From Cercis canadensis (lineage: Eukaryota; Streptophyta; Magnoliopsida; Fabales; Fabaceae), in contig QAOA01005284.1 in NCBI GenBank assembly GCA_003255065.1, forward strand, positions 9,159 to 73,158: a DNA stretch of 64,000 nt. The letters are read 5' to 3'. How positions within the stretch are numbered: the first letter of the stretch is position 1; the number at the start of each line of letters is the position of its first letter. Below the pieces are notes generated by a model, which searched no databases, was not told where the DNA came from, and saw nothing but the letters and a program-made list of their open reading frames with translations. The translations under genes and the position numbers were made by a program. Positions 47,295 to 57,817 of this stretch are shown here, piece by piece.

Positions 47295-48895
47295 ATTATC
47301 TGAGACAAAAACAATTAAACAAAAGGAGTGACTCACACGGACTTAATGAGTGCATAATATACAATTTAGCAAAGGAAGGGGAACAAGCATGTGCACGAGT
47401 ATTTGTAGTGTACAAAATTAAATTCCAAAATATGTTCATGGAAATCTAGGTTAAATCTATCATTTAATGTAAACCAATATGAAGTCAATGTATAAGTATA
47501 AAATCATCAGCTTATAGAACCTAGAGTAACTCAAATAAAATAGAAATTATAAAATTATAAAGCCAATAATCATAAGTCACAAATTATTTCAATATCTCAA
47601 AGCATAAGTCTAGGTCACTTTCACATCATAGATCAATATTTCCAACATTCTCATTCCTCAAAATATCCAAGTAAGATATGCAATATTTGTATGCCTCAAA
47701 TATGAATACAGAACATTGACCAATGTCATATTTTCTTGTCATAATTTAAATCAGTAAACATGGCTCAAGAATGAAAATTTTAAGACTAAAGGGCTTGTTC
47801 CTCAGGATAATTTATGCTATAGAAGATAAACTAGTAAATTATAAGATTCTTGAAAATTTTGAGAAATTTGATAAGGAATCACTTGTTACTTTCAAAACAA
47901 ATATATAAAATAAATTAGAATTCCAATCTCAATAATCTATATAGAAAAATATATAATGCATGAGAGGCATTTAAAAAAAAAAAAAAAAAAACTGCCACAT
48001 AGCAGCCACTATTTGAAGCTCTAACGGTGATATTTGTACACTAGTTAAATAAGCTGAAGAGTAATAGGAAATGGTGGGTAATGGTTGGAATTGGTTTTGG
48101 CACCAAGATTTTGGTGTGGGTGGAGAAAAAAATGGGAGAAAATGAGGGGGAGAGGGGAGCTGTGAAATCAGCAAAGAAAAGAATGGGGGAGGAAGTGAGG
48201 AAGAAGGAATAGGAGAAGAAAATCCTACCCACTTTTGGTTTATTTACAAACACTGCAATTAAGCACATTTTCCTTCCAATTTCTTAAGTATCCACATCTA
48301 AAAATTATTCTAAAATATGAAATATAGTGAAATAAGATTTCCAACAACAAAATATTACTTTACACTTATGCAATATTTACTCTCTCTTTTTTTATAATAA
48401 AGACATTTATTAAAGTTTTAACATTTAACAATGTAAAAAATATTNTCCAATTTCTTAAGTATCCTCATCTAAAAATTATTCTAAAATATGAAATATAGTG
48501 AAATAAGATTTCCAACAACAAAATATTACTTTACACTTATGCAATATTTACTCTCTCTTTTTTTATAATAAAGACATTTATTAAAGTTTTAACATTTAAC
48601 AATGTAAAAAATATTTACTGTTCTAACAAATATTTGGAAAAATACTTAATGCTTAGAAATCATGCCCAAAATTATTTAATCATGCATAAAATCTTACTAG
48701 AGTTCACTAAACACACTTTAATTTTATCAAAACCCAAAATATGATTATATTTCAAATTATCTATTTTTTTTTTATAATCAAGAAGTAAATTTTGAAAAAC
48801 AAGAGTTACAAGAAAATTCATATAATATAAATAACTTACTAGAAAAAAAAATCCTTATGTAAAAGGATTTATAGTATATCATTAGGGGTGTCACA
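47295..48895 (-). mobile_element. Probable LTR of another Gypsy element (incomplete)
   Basis: AT-rich, without supported genes. On the minus strand the right end reads TGTGACACCCCTAATG, preceded by a purine-rich tract (TTTGAAGGGGAGATTT, 48896-48911), and a TATAAAT lies shortly inside. This is the arrangement of a 3' LTR with its polypurine tract. The left edge cannot be placed because the Copia LTR adjoins it. A 170-base direct duplication across a single N (48275-48615) is probably an assembly artefact. Confidence 0.45.
48275..48615. repeat. 170-base direct duplication around a single N
   Basis: 48275-48444 and 48446-48615 are the same sequence with one visible difference (CCACATC against CCTCATC), separated only by the N at 48445. 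Most likely two overlapping contig ends that were joined without merging. Confidence 0.9.
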
Positions 48896-49497
48896 AAATC
48901 TCCCCTTCAAAAGCTAGGAAATTTAAGATTGCTCCCTTAATCTAATGCCACCTAAGGGCTGAAATTCATTCCCAATTGTGAGACCAAACAATGAAAAGAA
49001 GCACATGAGATAATTTATAGTGTAACAATAATCAGAATTGACCTAAAAATTGACATATGTATCTTTTCATTCTCTGTTTTACTCTGTTGTTTCGCTAAAT
49101 TCTTGGTGAATTTAGGAGTTTTGAATCCAAATTTATAAAGGGTACAAATTCAAGGAACATGACCACTAGTGTGTATGGTTAATTTTGTGGTCTCCAAACT
49201 CTTTTGAATTGTATTTTGGAATTTAAATTGGCAGAGTCTAATATCAACATCAACATATTTTGGAATTTAATAAGAAGTTGATGTTGATATTTTGGAATTC
49301 CTATTATGTATTTTGGAATAATGTAATATCAACATCAATGGCTATCTGTAGTGCCTTTAAGAAATTCCTATTATCTTTTGTTGAGTATTCAAATTTGAAA
49401 ACAATTTTATACTTATTAATTACTTACTATGAAAAATAAATGATAATTTATACCAACGAATTTTCTTGAACTTGGTACTCCTATTGGTAATGGAAAC
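48896..49497. other. Non-coding stretch between two element edges
   Basis: About 600 AT-rich bases. The left end looks like the purine tract and 3' end of the element whose LTR lies at 47295-48895. No ORF or motif is supported. Confidence 0.5.
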
Positions 49498-49817
49498 TGT
49501 CGATGGCTGTGTTAAGTTAGAGGTCGGGTGTCGAAGTCAAGGATGGATATGAGCAATGGTTCAAACTGCACAGTGAACATAAGTGAGCTGTGGGCCGGGT
49601 TATGGTACCCAAACTTCGAAGATCAAGTTAGATTGGTCTGAGTTAAGGAGAATAATAAATAAAGGGAAAGTCCAAAGTCCCTATGCTTGTCATGGAGGAT
49701 TATTTATAGGGGAATTGTTTAAGGGTATGATGATAATTTCAAAGATAAGGCTTTAGTGACATGGGCTATTGGGACTAGCCCTTAAGCCACATTGGGCCTG
49801 AGTTAAAGATATCTACA
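49498..49817 (-). mobile_element. 3' LTR of the Tat element
   Basis: On the minus strand it starts TGTAGATATCTTTAACTCAG directly after a polypurine tract. A plausible end is at GCCATCGACA (plus strand from 49498). The left edge is tentative because no second LTR is available for comparison. Confidence 0.55.
49695..49710 (-). promoter_or_regulatory. TATA-like box in the Tat LTR
   Basis: The minus strand contains CCCCTATAAATAATCC about 105-120 bases into the LTR, a plausible core promoter position. Confidence 0.45.
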
Positions 49818-49832
49818 CTTGCCCCCCTCGAG
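49818..49832 (-). promoter_or_regulatory. Polypurine tract of the Tat element
   Basis: The minus strand reads CTCGAGGGGGGCAAG next to the LTR start. Confidence 0.75.
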
Positions 49833-50402
49833 CTCGGAGCATGTCATGATCATGCTTCCAAGGTGAAGGTGGGGATGACGTTCCTCACTTGGCGTGCTTT
49901 AGTGCGTCAATAAATGAACTGCCACATGGCATTGGGTGAGTAGGCATCCAAACGGTTGTCATGATGACAGTCATCACTTTGTGCTTCTCGAGGCGAAAGA
50001 GCTATGGGGATGCAACGTTTGGGCTTCCCGAGCTAAAAAAGCGGCGAATTTTCGTCTGTCAAATGCACCGTTAGATTTGTTTAGCTTTTTCCATAAAGTG
50101 GGGGTTGTGTGCCTTCATTCTATTCTTTTCCAAAATCTTCAGAGATTGGTGCTTAGGTCGGTACGAGCTTGGTCAAGATTTTTCTTTGGAGTTTGTGCCT
50201 TTGCCCTTATGTCCACAGTTTGCCTGCTCAAGTGTTTTCTTTCAGGTAGAGTTTTGATCTAGTTCTTTTTCTTAAGGATTTGGTTTCTCTTTGGTTTTCT
50301 CCGATCTCAAGATTGGTCATGGTCAGGTAAAAAGATGGTTTGGAGGAATTTGGGTCTTGGTCTTTAGTTCGGGGTAATCAGAGCTTCTTTGGTTTCCCCT
50401 GC
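49833..50402 (+). other. Upstream region of the antisense ORF
   Basis: About 570 bases between the polypurine tract and the antisense coding region. No protein is recognised. A possible splice donor (GGTCAG, GTAAAAAG near 50326) and acceptor (TTTCCCCTGCAG ending 50403) would leave the first ATG of the antisense ORF just after the acceptor. This is inference from short motifs only. Confidence 0.4.
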
Positions 50403-52540
50403 AGATAAAGATGAGTTCGTTTTCTGAGAGTGATGCTTCCAGTCGGTCCTCAAGTCAGTCTAGTGAGTCAAGTGATGAGGCTTCAACGACAAGCACTTCT
50501 CTTCCTTTGTTTGTACATGAGAGTGTGAGATTGGCCCCTTCATCGATCTGATCTAGTTATATTAAGCGGATGAAAGATAATTATGAGACTATTAATTGGG
50601 ATTATCATGACTTTGATCTCCAAGCTTGTCCTCGGAACGTGCCGATATGCGAGGATTGGCTAAATAACAATTTCTTTAATTTTATTGTTGCTTATATAGA
50701 TAGGGTTGGGGTTGAGCTCCCTCTCACCGATTTTGAAATAGATTTTTTTCGAGTTATAAACATGGGCCCCACTCAACTCCATAGTAATGGGTGGGGTTTT
50801 CTCCGAGCTTTTCAAGTTATGTGTAGTTTGACGGGTGCCGAACCATACAAAATTAAACTACTAATTGCAACTAAATTGTAGTATAGGATGCAACCAGTGT
50901 CGTCTCCCAAGGATTCACCAGAACAACTAATCTTTTAAGAACTTAAGCAAGAACAAAATAAGGGGGGGTTTTGTGTNTTTCTCCGAGCTTTTCAAGTTAT
51001 GTGTAGTTTTCTAGGGGTGGATGCTTGGGTCGATGTATTTTTTTATTTCTTCACTTTGAAAGATATGAAGGAGTCTGAGCAAGAATTTATGTACATAGCT
51101 GGTCGGCCTCGATTGTGCTAGATGAAGCTCGTTGAGGAGTTGGGCAAAGGGTGGAAGGACCAGTTTTTTTGAGTAACTATACCGGATTGGGATGGTGAGT
51201 CAAGGCCAGACAAAGCTGTCTTCTTGCATGAGAATGAGAGTCCTCACTTTCCTTTGCGGTGGAACCAATATATTAACAAGATTCGAGCTCGCGCTTTGGG
51301 CTAGTATGATAGGGAAGCTTGTCGTATCATAGGATTATTTCCAAGCTGACATATGAGAGCTGGGTTGATTCGGCTAAAAGCTGAAGATTTGATTGGTCGG
51401 TATTTATTGTTTTCTTTTTTGTAAGATTTTGCTAAGGTTATTAACTAATCTTGTTTTGTTTCGCATAAGAGAAAATCACAAAGGATGAAATGGTTCGTCT
51501 TTCCAAGTTAGGTAAGATTGCAGCTCAAAAGTAGACCGAGCCATCTAGGCCTACTACTGTTGAGCCGATCACGATCATTCATGTGGAGGAACCCCAAGTT
51601 GAAGCTCAAGCAGAAGCTCATGATAAAGCTCCCCTACCCCTTCCCGAGTGAAAGAGAAAGTAGGTTCGAAAGGGCAGAAAACTTCTTCGAGACCCGAGTT
51701 ACCCAGGTTGGACCCCTCCTCGAGCCGTACTTGCAATGACCCTAGCTTGGAGGTTAGGTACTTTGAACTTTTTCCTGCTCCCATAGTGGAGGATGAGGGG
51801 AATCACTCTAGTGTTTCTTTCTGGAACACACAATTCCCAAGCAACCAACGGTTGGACTTAGTGATCTCCCCTACTGATAGGGAAAAGATTTATGGCGCCT
51901 CGACCTTCTTGCTAACTAAATACATGGTGTCCAACATAGCTCGGAGCATGGTGGTGGTCTGGGAAGTGCAAGACAGGGCGTTGAAAATGGAGCAAGCTAC
52001 AAAAAAGTTCCAAGAGGATGAAGAGTATGCTCAAGCTCAAGCAACGTCTACTTAGGATGCTTTGAGCAAAGCTCGTGCTGAGATCGAGGAGCTCAGGCTT
52101 TGGCGGAAAAGGTTGGAGGACTAGTTGATGTGTGAAAGGGAGAATGCATAGGTGACCTTCGAGCTTGCTCGTTCCGCTAAAACTCATGAGAAGAAACTCC
52201 GAGCTCAGTTAGTTTGTTGCCAGGACCGAGCTCATTAGTCGAAAGAGAGGCTTAAGGCCTGAATTGAGAGAAAGATTAGGGAGAATTACGTGGGTGTGTA
52301 TGAGAAAGGTTTTAACCTTGCTGTGGAGCAAGCTAGGCTACAGCTCCCCGATATTAATATCGAGGGTTTCAACTAATATAAGCAGGTCCAAGATGGCCAA
52401 CTGGTAGAGGTAGAAGAGGAAGATAAGGAGGAAAACCCTGAGCTTCGGGTTGAAGAATCTGGTGATGATGTGGATTCTTCTTCTGATAGAGAGAGTGATG
52501 AGGTTCATCGAGCTGATGGTGGTGCTGAAGAGTAGTTTTG
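50403..52540 (+). pseudogene. Antisense ORF of the Tat element (gypsy-type transposase-domain-like)
   Basis: It probably starts with an acidic, serine-rich stretch (MSSFSESDASSRSSSQSS from 50411). A segment at about 50570-50830 follows (PLTDFEIDFFRVINMGPTQL, then HSNGWGFLRAFQVMC) that resembles the plant domain named putative gypsy-type transposon (Pfam PF04195), and a later charged, coiled-coil-like part at about 51880-52540 ends acidic. The role is unknown. It lies opposite to pol of its element. It is broken and carries an LTR fragment at 50829-50976. A further intron near 51397-51467 is possible. Confidence 0.6.
50829..50976 (-). mobile_element. LTR end fragment of an Athila-like element
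   Basis: 148 bases that match, in reverse complement, the last part of the LTR at 62757-63977 at roughly 80% by eye (TGCCGAAC, CTAATTGCAAC, TAGGATGCAACCA). It starts with TG at 50829 and stops at a single N (50977). The 32 bases before it (50798-50829) recur exactly after the N (50978-51009). Confidence 0.8.
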
Positions 52541-52670
52541 TAACTTTTTGTATTTTGTTTTTCCTTCTTGTACTCGGTATTTTTAATGAATGAATTTTTA
52601 GGTTCCATCTTGGTTGCTTTCATTCATGATTTGGGCCTTTTAGTTCAATTTTGGTTTTTAATAGTAGCCT
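52541..52670 (+). other. Possible 3' end of the antisense transcript
   Basis: T-rich sequence after the antisense ORF with AATGAATGAA near 52586, a plausible but unproven poly(A) signal region. Confidence 0.3.
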
Positions 52671-52679
52671 AAGGCTTTA

Positions 52680-53290
52680 GCTCGGTGAAACAATTTTAAA
52701 ATATAACTAAAGACTTTTACTCGATTGCTTAGATTTAACTTGGAAATGTAACCAAACACTTTTGCTCGGTTATTTGGGTTTGACTTGGAAATGTAGCCAA
52801 ACACTTTAGCTCGCTTATTTGACTTTTACTGATTTGAAAGACATCGGTCATTTTGAGGGCATTAGCCTTTGACTCAGCTCAGTATTTACCGGCTTGAAGT
52901 ACATTGGTCCTTTTGAGGGCATTGACCATTAATTCAGTTTGGTATTTACTGGCTTGAAGGACATTGGTCCTTTTGAGGGCATTAGCCCTTTTATTTAGCT
53001 CGGTATTTATCGGCTTGAAGGACATTGGTCCTTTTGAGGGCATTGGCCCTTGATTTAGCTTAGTATTTATCAGCTTCAAGGAAATTGGTCATTTTGAAGG
53101 CATTGGCCCTTTGATTCAACTCGGTATTTACCAGCTTTAAGGACATTGGTCTTTTTGAGGGCATTGGCCCTTTGATTCAACTCGGTATTTACCAGCTTGA
53201 AGGACATTGGTCTTTTTGAGGGCATTGGCCCTTTGATTCAACTCGGTATTTATCAGCTTGAAGGACTTTGGCCCTTAATTTAGCTTGATT
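52680..53290. repeat. Tandem repeats between antisense ORF and pol of the Tat element
   Basis: There are two kinds. About three units of roughly 52 bases (TTGGAAATGTAACCAAACAC) lie at 52680-52830. About eight units of 60-61 bases (CTTGAAGGACATTGGTCCTT, TTTTGAGGGCATTGGCCC) lie at 52820-53290. Such repeats are typical of the variable 3' part of Tat-type elements. Confidence 0.88.
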
Positions 53291-53299
53291 TATTGGTCT

Positions 53300-56200
53300 C
53301 AAGGTTGTGAAATCTGCTTCATTAAGATTCATAGATTTTGATGTTTGTTACATTCCAAGTCCTAGGGACATGGTTTCCTTCCATGGTTACAAGTTTGTAA
53401 GCTCCATTTCCCAGCACTTCTTGTACTTGGTATGGGGCCTCCTAATTTGGTGTGAGCTTTCGTTCATTGAGATGCTTTCTGGTGACATTGACTTTTTTAA
53501 AGATGAGGTCACCTTGTTAGAATTCTCTGTGTCTAACTTTGGCATTGTAATACCTAGCGATCCTTTGTTTATATGCTAGCATTCTTAGCCATGCTTTTTC
53601 TCTTTCTTCTTCTAGCAGTTCTAGGTTCATCTGCATTTCAATTTAGTTTTGCTCGGCCTCAAAATGCTATCTCCTCCAGCTCGGTTCGCCGATCTCTACT
53701 GGTATCGTTGCTTTGGCTCCATAAGCAAGTTTTTAAGGTGATTCTCCTATGGAGGTTTGGGGGTGATTCTGTAGGACCAAAGTACTCATAGGAGTTCTTC
53801 AGTCCACTTACCCTTGGTGTGATATAGCCTCTTTTTCATTCCTTATAGTATTATCTGGTTTACAACTTTCACTTGTCCGTTTGCTAAAGGGTGTTCGACT
53901 GACGTGAAGTTCAGTATGATTTGGAGGTCGACACAAAAATTTTGGAACTCAGAGTCCGTGAATTAGGTCCCATTGTCTGTTGTTATTGTATATGGGATTC
54001 TAAACCTACAAATGATGAAAGTTTGAACAAATTTCTTAGCATTCTTTTGTTGTGATGCTAGACAGATGCTCAACTTCAATCCATTTAAAAAAATGGTCAA
54101 TTGTGACAATCAAAAATTTCTTTTACCTGGCTGCCACTAGAAAAGGACCGAAGAGGTTTGGTCCCCATCTGCAAAACGGCCAGGGCTTGACCATCGTGTG
54201 GAGGCCGGCGCCAGGTGAATGTGCACAAATCTTTAGCACATGTCGTATTTTTTCACTAGGTTGGCAAAGTCAGCCAGTAATACCTAGCTTAGAGTGTTTT
54301 GGCTGCCAAAGATCGTGCTCCGATATGATGACTGCATATGCCTTCATGAATCTCCTGCATAATGTATTGGGATTGTTCTAGTGGAAGGCATTTTAGAAGT
54401 AGGGTGTAGTAACCTCATTTGTAAAGTATTTCTCCTTCCAAGTAGTTGTTGTTGGAGGTTCGCTGGAATTTTCAAGCTTCTGCTTTATCGCTTGGTAAGA
54501 GTCCCATTCTCAGGTAGTACTTGATGAAGGTGATCAAAGTAGGTGCTTCAGTCTCAATCTTGAGTGTTGTTTCTGATTCGATGCTAGAGTTTAGGAGTGT
54601 CTCTTGTATTACTGTTTGATTATTTCCTATTTTTTCACTATTAGCAAGTTTGGACAAGAGGTCAACTCTTGAGTTTTTGTTTCTCATGATGTGTTGAATT
54701 TGGAAGTGTGTGAAATTGGGGGTGAGTGTTTGGACTTTGTCAAGGTATTTGGCCATTTGTGGGTCTTTTACCTAGTAGTCGCCCTTCACTTGTCTGGTTA
54801 CCAGCTGGGAGTCGCTTAAGACCTAAAGTCTCCTATCTCCGAGCTCAAGAGCTAGGCATAATCCTGTTATGAGGGCTTTGTATTCTACCTAGTTGTTCAA
54901 GGTTTGAAACTCGAAACGCAAAGATTGCTCGATGGATATTCCTTTTAGTCCTTTCACGATTATTCATGTTCCTCATCTTTTGAGATTAGAAGACCTGTTA
55001 ATAGATAGCGTCTAATAGAATTGCTCTTTTGGCTCTGGTTCTGCTGTCTTGGTGAGCTCCATGATGAAATTGGCTAGATCTTAAGCTTTAATTGATCCTC
55101 GGGGTTCGTAGGAAAGTGTGTGCTCAGAGAACGTTACAGACCATCCAAGCATTCGGCCAGCGAGGTATGGTTTCTGAAGGACTTGCCTTATAGGCTGGTT
55201 GGTTTTGACTGTTACATGATGGCTATGAAAGTATGGTCTTAGGCGACAGGCTGAGAGGAGGAGGGCGTAGGCGAGCTTTTTGATTTTATGGTATCGCACC
55301 TTTGAGCCTTAGAGGACATGGCTTGTTTAGTATATGGGAAATTGGGTGGGTGTTTTCTTCTCAAACAAGAGCTGAGCTAATAGCTTTATCATTAGCGGCC
55401 AAGTAGAAGGGACTGAAGGTATTATTTTAGTTGATCGAAGGCTTCTTGGCATTCCGAGGTCCATTGGAAGTTTTTGATCTTTTTGAGCTTTTTGAAGAAT
55501 GGAATAGCTCGGTTGGTCGACCTGGACATGAATCGGGAGAGGGCTACAATCCTTCTGGTTAGTCTCTAGACTTCTCTTGTTGTTTTTGGTGGCTCCATCC
55601 TGATTATGGCCTCACACTTATTCGAGTTGGTTTCGATTCCTCGATGCATCAACATGAATCCCAAGAATTTTTTGGCCTCCACCCTGAATGCACATTTGGA
55701 GGGGTTCAAGTGCATGTTATGCTATGCTTTTTGAGTTTGGCGAAGGTCTTCTCTAGGTCGGCTATGTGTTCGAGGTCAGAATAGGATTTGACAAGCATAT
55801 CGTCCACATAGACTTCGACATTCATCTTGATTTCGTCTTTTAGCACCCGTTCCACCAGTCCTTGGTAGGTTGCTCTTGCGTTCTTCAATCTCAAGGGCAT
55901 TACTTTGTAACAGTAAATCACTTTCTCAGTTATAAAAGTCATTTTCTCCTTGTCATCGAGATGCATCCTTATCTGGTTGTAGCCCGAGTATGCGTCCATG
56001 AAGCTGAAGAGCATGTATCCGAATGCTGCATTGTTATAATGTACCCAAATGTCGGTACAGCTCGAATGACGGACTTAGAAAAAAAGATTTAGTTTTTGAA
56101 AGAAAACGTGGAGTTGCCACCAATTGTATTAAGAAAAATGGGCAACAATTAGAAAACCCATTTTTTAATTTTAAAAATAGTCTGCGAACTAGAGATTGTT

Positions 56201-57817
56201 CGGGAGTCAGTTTGTGTGTGGAGAAGATATTAGGCACCCCATAACACCCGTCTAAATGATAGTTATCCGAAATTTATTGTGTGAACATAATATGACCAAG
56301 AATGTTTAGCTTATTTATCCCAAAATAATAAATGTATTACAAGAATATCTAACCAAAATTAAAGACAAAGAATTTAAACATGTAATGCATAATTTATCTA
56401 CCGAGACCTAAATTCTTCCACCATTTTCTCACATAAAGCGCCTTCCAAGGTGGTGCTACCTTCACCTAATTCAGTTGGATAAATAAAGCTATTCTATAAA
56501 AGAATCAGACTCGATCTATCCTCCTATGATATACTCAAACAGTGCTGTAAGAATTGCTAGAACTGCCAAGCATCTCCTCCTCTTCAATTTCACCAGTGAA
56601 GACATTCCCTTCTCCTTCCCCAATTCTCTATTTCTCCATTTTCTTCCTCTTTTTGGTTCTTGCTCTTTGGTTCTCTCTCTTCCTCTTGCTCTATTCCTTT
56701 CTCTTTTACCGAATGGTCCTCCTTCTCCTTGCTCACGCCCTTTTTTCCTTGCTCTCCCCCTCAATTGGTTTTCTCTTCTTTTCACCTCTTTCTCTTTAGA
56801 TATTTTCCTTTTTCTTGACTTTCCTATCTTGCCCTTTAATCTCCACCACCCATATCTACTTATTTCTTTTAATTTTTCTTTTTTTTTTTTTTAATTTAGC
56901 TATTTGTTAAATAAGGATAATGTGCTAAATTTTGGACCAATAGGGAGAGGAGGAAATCTATGCATTGTTCTCCTATTGGTGTTCTTAGATCTAGTGACAC
57001 AAAAATTTATGTACAAAACTATTTTTCTCATTTTTTGATTTATTTATTATTTGTAAAAAATTAAACATTAAAGAGGGGGGCACATGGGCTAGATTAACAA
57101 TAGACTAGGCCTAGGGTTTGCTTCATTACAAAAGGCCAAACAAAAATATAAAAATCAATAATTAAAAATTATGAATTTATCTCCCTTTTTTTTTCAAAAT
57201 TTTTTTATGCCACAAAAAAAGGCCTGGACAAAATACGATGTCTACACCAATCGACTAGCTTGTTGATACTTAGGAGGGGATATGGATCTTTCGGGCATGC
57301 TTTATTTAGGTCGTAGAAGTCAACGCACATCCTCCACATTCCATTTACTTTTTTTTACCATGAATATGTTTGATAGCCAAGTCACGTAGGGTATTTCCCT
57401 AATGAAGTTGGCATCAAGCATCTTTTGAACTCTTCTTGGATTGCAACTTGCCTTTCTGGGCCTAAGATTCTTTTCTTTTAGCAGATTAATTTTGCACATG
57501 TTTTCACAACAAGTTTATAACAGATAAAGTTTGGGTCTATACCTAGCATGTCAAATATTATCCATGCAAATAGGTCAGCATTTGTGATCAAGAGGTCGGT
57601 GAGCTTTTTAAGGTTCGAGGGTAGGATGTTTGACTCCACTTGGACCATTTGGCCGATATTCTTTTTGACCTGCCCTGAGGTGGGCTCGCCCTTTGGCTTA
57701 GGTCGAGTTTCTTGATTGTCTCTTCTGTTGTCAAGCTCATTGATGGGGAGTTGGTTGGTGGTGGAGGGTTGGTTAGTGTTTTTTGGTTTTGGAGGCTTCG
57801 AATAGTTAATGGATAGG
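53300..57817 (-). pseudogene. pol: Tat element pol region (RT, RNase H, integrase)
   Basis: An RT upstream part lies at about 57250-57800 (ADLFAWIIFDMLGIDPN). The RT core is at about 55700-56014 (SFMDAYSGYNQIRMH, VEVYVDDMLVKS). RNase H-like sequence is at about 55081-55299 (ACRLRPYFHSHHV) and 54560-54756 (FQIQHIMRNKNSRVDLLSKL). An integrase-core-like segment is near 54050-54180. An Ogre-like LTR (56032-57246) sits inside RT. The coding region is strongly degraded, with many breaks. Confidence 0.75.
56032..57246 (-). mobile_element. Ogre-like LTR inserted in the Tat RT region
   Basis: Plus-strand ends are TGTTATAATGTACCC and CGATGTCTACA. Internal blocks match the LTR at 9769-13579 (AGATTTAGTTTT, ACCAATTGTATTAAG, TTAGGCACCCCA). 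Minus orientation, no coding part, 1215 bases, so much shorter than its relatives. The flanking five bases (TGCAT, CCAAT) do not match, so the site is old or altered. Confidence 0.75.

Larger units (their letters stand above)
49498..57817 (-). mobile_element. Tat-lineage Ty3/Gypsy element, 3' part, with antisense ORF
   Basis: Minus-strand pol (RT, RNase H, integrase) lies at about 53300-57817. It is followed by tandem repeats, a plus-strand (antisense) coding region at about 50400-52540, a polypurine tract at 49818-49832 and a short 3' LTR at 49498-49817. Antisense ORFs between pol and the 3' LTR are a known feature of part of the Tat lineage (for example Grande). The gag side was separated by the Ogre-type element that begins at 57818. 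Broken in many places. Confidence 0.72.

Noticed and set aside
47971-48268. Two minus-strand frames of 67-75 residues rich in Ser, Pro and Phe
   Set aside because: Overlapping frames in simple, AT-rich LTR-like sequence without a domain.
49936-50262. Plus-strand frame of 108 residues upstream of the antisense ORF
   Set aside because: No recognisable domain. Splice-like sites after it suggest leader or chance coding, so not called as a gene.
56526-56894. Plus-strand frame of 122 residues rich in Phe, Leu and Ser
   Set aside because: Lies in a T/C-rich part of an Ogre-like LTR; low complexity with overlapping frames in several registers.
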